In this document: one piece after another, positions 51,013 to 58,478 of the stretch
Layout of the letters: each line of letters opens with the position of its first letter
Numbering within the stretch: position 1 is the first letter of the stretch
Program-made: the position numbers and the translations under genes
The notes under the pieces: model-generated
Databases searched by the model: none
What the model was told of the DNA's origin: nothing
What the model saw: only the letters and a program-made list of their open reading frames with translations
NCBI GenBank assembly: GCA_038230515.1
Contig: JBBRND010000027.1
Span: forward strand, 1-58,478
Reading direction: 5' to 3'
DNA: 58,478 bases
From: JAPLDB01 sp038230515
Lineage (GTDB): Bacteria; Bacteroidota; Bacteroidia; AKYH767-A; 2013-40CM-41-45

Positions 51013-53457
51013 CTAAGGAAGATCATCCTGATCAATCCAGTAATACTTATCACCGCAACTTAAAAAAGAATATTTATTTGTGGGATCGTTGAAGATTTTC
51101 TTCAGAGCTTCTGCCTGGTCATTTACCCGGTTTATAAAAGTCTGAATTTTATCATCAGAAAGTTTTTGCAGCTCTTTCGGTTTAATCTGTTTTAGAAGTA
51201 AGCTCGTGGAAGGAAGCCCCGTAAGCATTTGAAAAATTTCATCCATACTCTTTTCCTTAAAATATTTCTTTGCTTCTTTTTCACCAAAATGGTCTTCCAT
51301 CAATTTCTTAAATGCATTCTCAAGTCCATCTTTCATTTCAGAAGATGAACCGCCTACATTCAAAGCATGAAGAGTATTCAATAAATTACTTAATTCCTGA
51401 GCGCTGATTAAAATTACATAGCGGAATAAATCTGTTTTCAGTGGCTTCGGTCTCACAACTGCATAACAAGGAACAAAGAATTGAAAATTTGTCGCACTTA
51501 AATCTTTCTTAACTTCAGGATCATTCACGTTATACCCCGAGTTTTGCAACAGCAACAGCACAGGAAGGGTGGGATCCATATCTTTTTTTCCTACACCTTC
51601 AATTAATGAACTGCCTCTTGTTATTACATTCTCCACTCCACTTTGCAAATCCCTAATCTGACCAACCAACTCTTCCCGCAATTTACTTGCTTCCATCATC
51701 TCACCGTTTGAAGAAAGCAGGATTGAACCTGGAATTGCAGAAGTTGTCAGATCAAGTTTAAATATAGCCGGTCCATCTTCGAGATAGGCCGGTTCTTCTT
51801 TAAAACCAGGCTTAAGCATTTGCGTAATATTCCGTGCCGTAGTTTGAGAAAAAGCCTTCACCTGACTTCTGAAACGATCATACACATCGCCATTTGCATT
51901 AAAGTATTGAAATGCAATTAAGCTTGCTTTATATTTTACCATTCCGTCTATGATGGCTTTCTTAGTGGCTTCATTTTTCGACATATCTGCACTTGTGCCA
52001 ATCAAAATAATAATATTTGTTTCGTTGGGGCTATTAAAAATTTCCAACGATTTTTCGAGCCCATCATACATCGCTTTGGTTGTCGCTTTATTGTCACAGT
52101 TGGTTTCACGCTTTATTTCAGTAGCTAAAAACTCCTGCACAGCATCTAAATGTTCAGTAAGCGGTTGCTTAGTAGCAACCAAATCCAACTCTTTACTGCA
52201 ACTTTTATGTTCGTATGAACGGTATGCTATTGCCCCATACTTGTAAATATATTCGCGATCTTTATTTTGCAAATCGCTGCTGAATTCATCATTCACATTG
52301 TCAAGAGCGCTAAGCAGTTCTTTCAATTGTGAGCGCTCCTGCATACGCTCAGAGCACTCCACCACAAACACAATATTAAAATGCCTTAAGTCTCTTGCTG
52401 CTTTATTGAACTGCTCATTGTATTTTGATTGCTGTTCAATGGACATAATTTTCTCGCCTGTATTTTGTCCATAAATATCAGTGGCAGCGAGTGTCTTCAC
52501 AATATTTTTATCCACACTGGTGGAAAGTGCCGGAAACCGTTTCATATATGCATTATATCCTTCCGTGCCGGGGTCTCGCTCAAGAAGAGACTGAACACCT
52601 ACAGGACTTGCTGCAAATGTGTTGGCTTCTTTCTCTGTCGCAAGCAGGCACGCCTTTATATTTTGCGTCTTACGATCATCAACAGCATCCTCTTTTGAGT
52701 TTGGTTCCAAACAAAGGCGTTGCTTCCATTTGGTAATGTAGGTTGAGGGGGCCCAACCCATAATATCACTAGAAGATGATGCAGTAAAAACATCCGATCT
52801 TCCGATCAGGTAAGTGTTGTGTTCAGCATCAATTTTATAAATGTAAAGAAAATCGAAAAGGCGAACCGTTTGATCATTTACCACTGATAGCGCAGGATCA
52901 TTGTACAAAGGGAGTTCCGATTTGGTGCGGTCGTATGTAGCAGAACTTTTTTTCTTTTGAAGAAATGCGTCCAGCGTGTGACCTGGCAATGCTTTTATGG
53001 TGAAATTTGTTTCATCATCTTCCAGAGAATAACGCCAAAGGAGAAGCTTGTCTTTTTTTATGTAGCCCATATTAACTGCTGCCTTGTTGTCAATGTCAAG
53101 TTTCGCACTGCTCTTTAAGATTCCCCGCGAATACTTGATCAAATGAAGAACAGCTTTATCGCAGAGATCCTCTACTACATAATATTTTTGCATGAAATCA
53201 ATTTTCTCAAGTGGCTTCTTTAGATCCTGATCCGCGTAGGTCTGGTTTCCATCGCGGTCTGAATAAACAATCCATGCTTCCTGCTTACGTTTCCCATCTT
53301 TGCAAGGATAGGAAGCAAGATCTTTAACTTCGTGTGGCCCGTATGGATGTTCATACGTTTCCGGAAGTCCGAGAATTTTTGTTTGTGATACCTGTGCTGT
53401 GACAGAAGAATAACCAAATACAAGTAGTAAGAGGATTGCTTTGTTAACGTTTTTCAT
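51013..53457 (-). CDS. TssR-like T6SS subtype iii envelope protein
   Basis: An 814-residue exported protein (signal peptide MKNVNKAILLLLVFGYSSVT). The N-terminal part (LGLPETYEHPYG, then EAWIVYSDRDGNQTY and KYYVVEDL) resembles what I know of TssR, one of the proteins that in Bacteroidota T6SSiii replaces the usual TssJLM membrane complex. A vWA-like region lies around 360-540, but its metal-site strand reads FVVECSERM, so the DxSxS motif is degenerate. The C-terminal ~250 residues are helical. It lies in a unit with a PKD protein, an outer-membrane protein and a MacB-like ABC protein. The call needs a profile search to confirm. Confidence 0.55.
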   Translation of the reverse strand: MKNVNKAILLLLVFGYSSVTAQVSQTKILGLPETYEHPYGPHEVKDLASYPCKDGKRKQEAWIVYSDRDGNQTYADQDLKKPLEKIDFMQKYYVVEDLCDKAVLHLIKYSRGILKSSAKLDIDNKAAVNMGYIKKDKLLLWRYSLEDDETNFTIKALPGHTLDAFLQKKKSSATYDRTKSELPLYNDPALSVVNDQTVRLFDFLYIYKIDAEHNTYLIGRSDVFTASSSSDIMGWAPSTYITKWKQRLCLEPNSKEDAVDDRKTQNIKACLLATEKEANTFAASPVGVQSLLERDPGTEGYNAYMKRFPALSTSVDKNIVKTLAATDIYGQNTGEKIMSIEQQSKYNEQFNKAARDLRHFNIVFVVECSERMQERSQLKELLSALDNVNDEFSSDLQNKDREYIYKYGAIAYRSYEHKSCSKELDLVATKQPLTEHLDAVQEFLATEIKRETNCDNKATTKAMYDGLEKSLEIFNSPNETNIIILIGTSADMSKNEATKKAIIDGMVKYKASLIAFQYFNANGDVYDRFRSQVKAFSQTTARNITQMLKPGFKEEPAYLEDGPAIFKLDLTTSAIPGSILLSSNGEMMEASKLREELVGQIRDLQSGVENVITRGSSLIEGVGKKDMDPTLPVLLLLQNSGYNVNDPEVKKDLSATNFQFFVPCYAVVRPKPLKTDLFRYVILISAQELSNLLNTLHALNVGGSSSEMKDGLENAFKKLMEDHFGEKEAKKYFKEKSMDEIFQMLTGLPSTSLLLKQIKPKELQKLSDDKIQTFINRVNDQAEALKKIFNDPTNKYSFLSCGDKYYWIDQDDLP

Positions 53458-53483
53458 CGAGGTGTATGTGAGTTTATTTTTTC

Positions 53484-54176
53484 TTAATTAAACGGGACAA
53501 CATTGATTTCAAGATTTTTCAACTGATTCTTAAATGAAAACAAATTTTTCAGTGTATCTTTTTTTGCTTGATCCGTTTTGTTGGTGTAATAAAAATTTAG
53601 AATGACAGGAATGTTCGAATCTGCCATCATAAAACAAATTTCATTTACAAACGATGCCACAAGCAGATTGCCATCTTCCTTGAGCAATGACTTGGCAAAA
53701 AATTCGGTAACGAAATAATCAAACCGCATATCTTTGCTAACGCGAAACGGTTTGCTGTAAATAGCATTTCGCATCTGATCCTTATCCATATTTTTATCAT
53801 CCGGAAAACTGGTATTTACACCGTCAAGGATATTTCCGATGAGTTTGCTTACTCTCTGCGGGTCATCACAAATTAAAGCGTCAATACCATTGCTTGAATA
53901 GATCAAAAATTTTGTGTCTGCTGCCTTACTCACAGAATCAGCAATGTGCTCAATCATATCCTTTGCAATTCCGGTCAATTCGTCTCCACGTTCCGCGTGG
54001 CTATTGTCAATATACATCAGGTAAAAATGATCGTATTCTAGTGTGTCCGGAACTGCCTGTTTTACCTGACCCATGCTTTTGGTTTCCGAGGGCGGCTTCT
54101 TTATGCTTTTATTCTGACTCAGTGCCAAAAATGATTGAGAAAGAAGTAGCAAAATAAAATAACGGGTTACTCTCAT
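53484..54176 (-). CDS. Small exported hypothetical protein in the TssR-like unit
   Basis: A 230-residue protein with signal peptide MRVTRYFILLLLSQSFLALS. The mature part alternates strands and helices (DHFYLMYIDNSHAERG, TKFLIYSSNGIDALICDD, GNLLVASFVNEICFMM), and the pattern is compatible with another vWA-like or Rossmann-like fold, though no DxSxS is visible. It starts 10 nt after the PKD gene and is followed after 26 nt by the TssR-like gene, so it is operonic. The family is not recognised. Confidence 0.65.
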   Translation of the reverse strand: MRVTRYFILLLLSQSFLALSQNKSIKKPPSETKSMGQVKQAVPDTLEYDHFYLMYIDNSHAERGDELTGIAKDMIEHIADSVSKAADTKFLIYSSNGIDALICDDPQRVSKLIGNILDGVNTSFPDDKNMDKDQMRNAIYSKPFRVSKDMRFDYFVTEFFAKSLLKEDGNLLVASFVNEICFMMADSNIPVILNFYYTNKTDQAKKDTLKNLFSFKNQLKNLEINVVPFN

Positions 54177-54185
54177 GAATATTTT

Positions 54186-55103
54186 TTATTCAGAAATGGT
54201 AATTTCGGTTATGCAATCTTTTTCATACGAACAGGTAACTTCTTTTACCTCTCTGAAACGCATTCCAATGTCCTGCAAATAAAAATCAAACGCGTGTTTG
54301 TAATCATCGCGACCGCTTATCCTGACCGGAACCGATTCGTTCCCACACAATTTAGCTACAAGTTGCTTCCGCACATCAGATACCAAATCTTCATCGTTGC
54401 GTTTCGCAGCATAGCCAAACTGATTCAGCAAATCCTTCATAAAATTACAATCTTTGGTAACTTTAGAAATAGGTTTGCCAGGATTCGGATTTGGAGAGTT
54501 TTTAATTTTCACGGTCACCTTTTTTGTAGCGCTTATGTTATCATCAACATGCAAAACAATTGAATAGTTGCCGGGAGAAGTATATTTGTAGGTGTAATTT
54601 TTCTCTGATGTTTTGGGCTCGTATTTTCCTGTTTCAGCAAAATCCCACTGAAAAGTTTTTCCTCCATCGCCAATAGCTTTGAATTGACACGGTACCCCGA
54701 TGTAAATAACATCAGGACAACTGATCGTGTAATTTATTACGGGGGTTGTCTGAACTACTTCTACAGGTGCTTCAGAAATAATAACAGAATCCGTTGCCGA
54801 ACAATCTTCATGACCATTCACAATCAACCGTATTAAATAAGAGCCGGGTTTTTGAAAATAACGAACTGGGGAAGGCCCATCCATTTCTTTACTGTCACCA
54901 AAAATCCAATGCGCCTGATCATCTTCCTTCGCATCATCTGATGAATAATGAAAAGTTACCTGTTGTCGGGTAGTAGCTGTTCTCCCTGGGTCAATGCTAA
55001 TTGTGGGAGCGCTACACTTCGGCTTATTACAAAACTTGAAAAAGAAAATAATTCCTGCAAGAAGCAAGACCACTCCGGCTAATGTCAATATTCGTTTGTC
55101 CAT
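54186..55103 (-). CDS. Membrane-anchored protein with two PKD domains
   Basis: A 305-residue protein. The ATG at 55103 (MDKRILTLAGVVLLLAGIIF) gives an N-terminal membrane anchor and avoids overlap with the preceding gene; a longer frame reaches 55160. Two PKD-like domains follow: one with HWIFGDSKEMDGPSP near residue 65, another with FQWDFAETGKYEPKTS near 150. The C-terminal ~95 residues are a separate conserved-looking domain (CNFMKDLLNQFGYAAKRND to DYKHAFDFYLQDIGMRF). The operon suggests it belongs with the TssR-like protein; a PKD scaffold in a T6SSiii envelope complex is an inference. Confidence 0.7.
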   Translation of the reverse strand: MDKRILTLAGVVLLLAGIIFFFKFCNKPKCSAPTISIDPGRTATTRQQVTFHYSSDDAKEDDQAHWIFGDSKEMDGPSPVRYFQKPGSYLIRLIVNGHEDCSATDSVIISEAPVEVVQTTPVINYTISCPDVIYIGVPCQFKAIGDGGKTFQWDFAETGKYEPKTSEKNYTYKYTSPGNYSIVLHVDDNISATKKVTVKIKNSPNPNPGKPISKVTKDCNFMKDLLNQFGYAAKRNDEDLVSDVRKQLVAKLCGNESVPVRISGRDDYKHAFDFYLQDIGMRFREVKEVTCSYEKDCITEITISE

Positions 55104-55122
55104 AGTTCTGTTGTTGAAATTT

Positions 55123-56688
55123 TTATTTGAGCGCAATTGCCAATCCAATACGAATGGCAATGAAACTTGTCTTTAGTTTTTCTGTTCCATTTATCATACT
55201 ATCATAATCACCAACTCTGTCAGTCAATTTATATTCCCCTGAATTCTTTGTGCTGAATGAACCATTCATCCACTGAAAGCCGAGTTGCAAAGAGTTTGTA
55301 CTTGAAATTTTATATTGAAGCCCCAATTCTCCGGTTAATGAAACTGCAGGATTCAGCTTGAACTTTACTGATTCTGTAATGTCAACATTATTATCAACAT
55401 CATACCCCTCTGCCTTGCGATCGTCAAAATATTTATTTGCATCGCCATGTTGCGATGCAAAATCTTCCGTCATTAACCACCAATCCGGCTGACGAACAGG
55501 ATTGCTGCTAAAATTATTTTTTGGATCAGCATTTGATTTTACATAGATGGCTCCGTAATTAAACGAAGCATTTGGTTTTGAAGTGGCAGATAATGCGAAA
55601 GAGAAAACAGGACCCAAAGCAATGAAACCACTCAATTTCTCATTAATTTTTTTTGAAAAAATAAATTCAACGGGAATTCTGAGCAAGTGAAGTTTTTCAC
55701 TTTCCGTTACTGCTTGAGTAGATTCCAACACCCGCCTGTAATAATAATTTGCAATATCTTTACTTCGGTATTCAGCAAAGAATTTTTGTTCAGTCACATC
55801 AAATGAAATAAAATCATACTGCAATCCTGCCCGAACTCCAACCAATCGCACGCGACCAAAAAAACGCTCTAGATTCATTGAGAATCCGAATTGACTCGAA
55901 GTACCTTTGTCAACTTCAGGATCAGAAATACGCGCAGTTGCTTTTATCAATTGATCGTATGCCCCTTGAGAAAATCCGGACGATGGCAGTGATAAAGATA
56001 TATTTGCAGACAAACTTTTGTGAATCGTAAAAGAAAAATATTCTTGCGGACGGCTAGGTGGTGGACAGCCATTAAATTCTTTCAAACCGGGCAGGTCAGG
56101 GCACTTGTCGAGTTTATCAATTACAAAGTCCTTGTCTTTATCATTAGTAATTCTAAAATTTCCACCTAAATATTCAATGGAAGAAATCTTTAAGTTACGC
56201 TTAGCAGAATCCAAAGTTGTTTCAATAGCGAGTGTATCATCATTGCGAACATAATATCCTTCGGCAGTACTTCCCCATATTGACCGTATAAGATAAATTT
56301 TTGCATTTAGATTTTGCACATTACTGAGATCAAAAACGTGATTTTGCACGCTAGCGCGTACCGTTTTCGGATAAAGTTTTTTAACTCGTTGCAAGTACTC
56401 ATCCACGCTTCGTTTTTTAACGCGGAAAGGAGTTTGTGTCTCCCCATCAAAATAAACCGGACTTATATCATCTGGAATTTGTACATCAACAAGAAAAAGG
56501 TTCTTAAAATCAGACGAAAATTTTTCAAATGATTTATCTGAGGGCGATGCAACCTGTGCTGAAAATTTATTAATCAACTCATCAAGCGAAGTGATTAGTG
56601 TTCTCTTCTGTTCCCAATTAGGCTGCTGAGCAAACCCAAACAGTGGAGTAAAAAGAACCAAACTAATAAATGCGATGTTGCTTTTCAT
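55123..56688 (-). CDS. Outer-membrane beta-barrel protein with thrombospondin-3-like repeat
   Basis: A 521-residue protein with signal peptide MKSNIAFISLVLFTPLFGFA. The N-terminal ~190 residues are a periplasmic domain. A calcium-type TSP3 motif then occurs (DKDKDFVIDKLDKCPDLPG, then FNGCPPP), as in OmpA-family linkers. The C-terminal ~300 residues are a beta-barrel (FSFTIHKSLSANISLSLPS onward), ending FIAIRIGLAIALK; no OmpA peptidoglycan-binding domain is present. It heads the five-gene unit that runs to the ABC gene and could be its outer-membrane component. Confidence 0.75.
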   Translation of the reverse strand: MKSNIAFISLVLFTPLFGFAQQPNWEQKRTLITSLDELINKFSAQVASPSDKSFEKFSSDFKNLFLVDVQIPDDISPVYFDGETQTPFRVKKRSVDEYLQRVKKLYPKTVRASVQNHVFDLSNVQNLNAKIYLIRSIWGSTAEGYYVRNDDTLAIETTLDSAKRNLKISSIEYLGGNFRITNDKDKDFVIDKLDKCPDLPGLKEFNGCPPPSRPQEYFSFTIHKSLSANISLSLPSSGFSQGAYDQLIKATARISDPEVDKGTSSQFGFSMNLERFFGRVRLVGVRAGLQYDFISFDVTEQKFFAEYRSKDIANYYYRRVLESTQAVTESEKLHLLRIPVEFIFSKKINEKLSGFIALGPVFSFALSATSKPNASFNYGAIYVKSNADPKNNFSSNPVRQPDWWLMTEDFASQHGDANKYFDDRKAEGYDVDNNVDITESVKFKLNPAVSLTGELGLQYKISSTNSLQLGFQWMNGSFSTKNSGEYKLTDRVGDYDSMINGTEKLKTSFIAIRIGLAIALK

Positions 56689-56715
56689 AGGTTAAACCGT
56701 CTTTCAGAATCGAAA

Positions 56716-58477
56716 TTATTTTCCTGAAGATTGTTTGATAAATTTTTGAGACGGATAAAAACTAGATTCATCACGAAGTAGAAGGAAATAAATTCCATCT
56801 GTCAAATCCGAAAGATCAATTGAGGCAGTTCCTGAAGAAGTGATAGAGTTCTTTTCAATTGTTTTTATCTCATTCCCTATTTCGTCAATTACTTTTATGG
56901 TGAATGTTCCGGAAGGAATTTTGTTTAGAGCAATTTGAAACGTGCCATTGTTTGGATTGGGATAAACGGAAACTTTTTCAGGAAGCAACTCCAACGGAGT
57001 TATTGTTTTGAAATGAGGGTGGTTGTAATATATTTTTGTGTAGCAATTACCATCAAACAGCATCACCCAATAAAACTTTGTAGTCACATTGAAAGAACTT
57101 CCTGCAACGTAATCCTGAAATGTTTCTCCTTGAATGATGTGAGATGATAAGGAAGAGTTATTGTCATCATATCCCCATTGATATTTTGTAGCCGTATTGT
57201 TCAGACACAGCAGCGTATTCGCGACTGGATGCCTGACAATTGTGTCGAGTACAATCGAAGTATCGGGAGAAATAAAAACCGTTTTGCTCAAACTGTTGCT
57301 ACAACCGAATTCATTACTTACCAAAAGAGAAATAGTTGAAGAAGAAGATACGGATGTATCATTAAAGTTCAGGAGAACATGGGAGGAGTCGTCACTCGTA
57401 AAAACTAAAATCGAATTGTTGGGAGAAATTGTCCAATTGTAAGTAAGATTAAGAGTAGAGTGAGCATTCATAAATGAAGTGCCGAACCCAAAGCTGAGAT
57501 TTGTTGACCTGTAGCACACAGTGTCCGTATCATTTGGTACTGTAATAAAATCGGGTTCCAAAGATATAACTGTTGGACTGGGAGGACTCGGATTAACATA
57601 AACCGTATCAATCACAATTGTTCCTGCACAAAAATTTGGCGAAGGTCCCGTTGACGAAGCGGTGAATATTACCAATTGAGGAGTTGAATCGGATGAATTG
57701 AAAAAATTTCCAGAAGAAATAAAAACAGAAGTTGAACTTGCCGAACTATCTGTTGGCAACGTTGAAGCAATTTCTGAGGGCGAACTTCGCGCCCAGCTAA
57801 GCGTACTTCCTGTCACCACTGGTGAAGTAGATTGAGAAAGCGATACAAGACCACCAGAGCAAATTGCAGATGAAAGGAAAAGCGTGGTTTGTGGAATTGG
57901 ATTGGTGGTTACTTGAATGGAGGAGGAATTGGTACAACCATTGGCATCGGTTCCGACAACAGAAAAAAGAGTGGTGCTTGTTAAAGACAATGCAATAAGC
58001 GGATTTAAAGTGGTTGCATTTTGCCAAAGATAGGAGGTCGCCCCTGTTGCTGTCAACGTATCATTGCTTCCTGAGCAGATTTGTTGAGCACTTACGTTAA
58101 TAGAAACAACCGGCAGTGAGTTTACCGTTATGTTAATATTATTGCTATTAACAGTTGAAGGACTTGCGCAAGTTGCATTTGAAGTCAACACACATGTTAC
58201 CAGATTACTGTTTGCTAAAGTAGAGTTAGAGTATGTTGCTGAATTTGTTCCCACATTTCCTCCGTTCAATTTCCATTGAAAGGCAGGAGTTGGGCCACCA
58301 TTTGTCGGAGTTGCTGTAAACGTCACATTCGTTCCTTGACAAATAGTACCGGGTGGGTTCGCAGCAATCACTACACTTACAGGAAGATTTGCACTCACCG
58401 TCATCGTCATCGTATTTGATGTGGCCGGATTTCCGGATGCGCAAGTTGCATTTGAAATCAACACACATGTTACCAGA
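56716..58477 (-). CDS. Secreted Ig-repeat protein with T9SS sorting domain (5' end beyond window)
   Basis: At least 587 residues; the frame is open to the right edge of the window, so the start and signal peptide are missing. The visible part consists of Ig/PKD-like repeats with motifs VTCVLxSNATC and PTPAFQWKLNG, duplicated in DNA (58140-58215 and 58440-58478), then a further beta-rich region, and a T9SS type A sorting domain (VYPNPNNGTFQIALN to FIKQSSGK). A surface or secreted adhesin-like protein. It ends 28 bp before the outer-membrane protein gene on the same strand. Confidence 0.85.
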   Translation of the reverse strand, partial: LVTCVLISNATCASGNPATSNTMTMTVSANLPVSVVIAANPPGTICQGTNVTFTATPTNGGPTPAFQWKLNGGNVGTNSATYSNSTLANSNLVTCVLTSNATCASPSTVNSNNINITVNSLPVVSINVSAQQICSGSNDTLTATGATSYLWQNATTLNPLIALSLTSTTLFSVVGTDANGCTNSSSIQVTTNPIPQTTLFLSSAICSGGLVSLSQSTSPVVTGSTLSWARSSPSEIASTLPTDSSASSTSVFISSGNFFNSSDSTPQLVIFTASSTGPSPNFCAGTIVIDTVYVNPSPPSPTVISLEPDFITVPNDTDTVCYRSTNLSFGFGTSFMNAHSTLNLTYNWTISPNNSILVFTSDDSSHVLLNFNDTSVSSSSTISLLVSNEFGCSNSLSKTVFISPDTSIVLDTIVRHPVANTLLCLNNTATKYQWGYDDNNSSLSSHIIQGETFQDYVAGSSFNVTTKFYWVMLFDGNCYTKIYYNHPHFKTITPLELLPEKVSVYPNPNNGTFQIALNKIPSGTFTIKVIDEIGNEIKTIEKNSITSSGTASIDLSDLTDGIYFLLLRDESSFYPSQKFIKQSSGK

Positions 58478-58478
58478 T

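Noticed and set aside
1..58478. tRNA or rRNA genes, insertion sequences, prophage
   Set aside because: No cloverleaf-like sequence, rRNA block, transposase, integrase or phage structural gene was recognised by reading; a covariance-model scan was not possible.

Overview
The window reads as a chromosomal segment of a Bacteroidota bacterium, probably an environmental, free-living member. The evidence is several secreted proteins with type IX secretion (T9SS) type A C-terminal sorting domains, Bacteroidota-type type VI secretion genes (T6SS subtype iii: TssB, TssC, TssD, TssH), a DUF6089-like outer-membrane barrel, yceD-rpmF-plsX, and TAnnTTTG-type promoter boxes close to start codons. I saw no rRNA or tRNA gene and no transposase.

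Layout. 1-3.2 kb: palindromic dispersed repeats bracketing a two-gene type II restriction-modification system (C5-cytosine methyltransferase plus BsuBI/PstI-family nuclease), then a 21-bp tandem array (A). 3.2-5.0 kb: plsX, rpmF, yceD. 5.3-11 kb: a metallo-beta-lactamase-fold protein, a T9SS-exported esterase and a TPR-CHAT peptidase-like protein. 10.8-11.8 kb: a VapBC-like toxin-antitoxin pair bracketed by two direct copies of a ~140-bp repeat. 11.8-15.9 kb: a large LamG/Fn3 T9SS protein and an orphan membrane protein. 15.95-18 kb: array B, a hairpin repeat, a sigma factor and its membrane partner. 18-22 kb: lysC, a GNAT gene, serA, fbp. 22.3-28.3 kb: nuoL, nuoM, an MntA-HepT-like nucleotidyltransferase/HEPN pair, nuoN and a small gene. 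28.3-30.2 kb: a cNMP-binding histidine kinase and an HD hydrolase. 30.3-36.8 kb: T6SSiii tube, sheath and ClpV genes with a von Willebrand protein. 37-46.3 kb: an outer-membrane barrel, two tandem T9SS paralogues flanked by orphan sorting-domain fragments, array C and a 1261-residue T9SS protein. 46.4-48.3 kb: an ECF sigma/anti-sigma pair and array D. 48.5-58.5 kb: a MacB-like ABC protein, a TssR-like protein, a small secreted protein, a PKD protein, an outer-membrane protein and a 5'-truncated T9SS protein.

The most striking unexplained signal is four intergenic arrays with the same 21-bp period (about two turns of B-DNA). They hold about 66 units and have almost no indels although the units have diverged by substitution. 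Two of them (B and D) are the same family, share a ~57-60 bp leader, and lie in the same orientation upstream of the only two sigma-factor genes in the window. The other two have unrelated consensus sequences but the same period.

Functionally the window combines housekeeping blocks (fatty acid/phospholipid, amino acid and respiratory genes) with envelope, export and defence cargo: restriction-modification, CHAT, VapBC, MntA-HepT, T6SS and T9SS. Much of the accessory DNA is edged by dispersed palindromic repeats, which suggests repeat-mediated gain and loss of modules.
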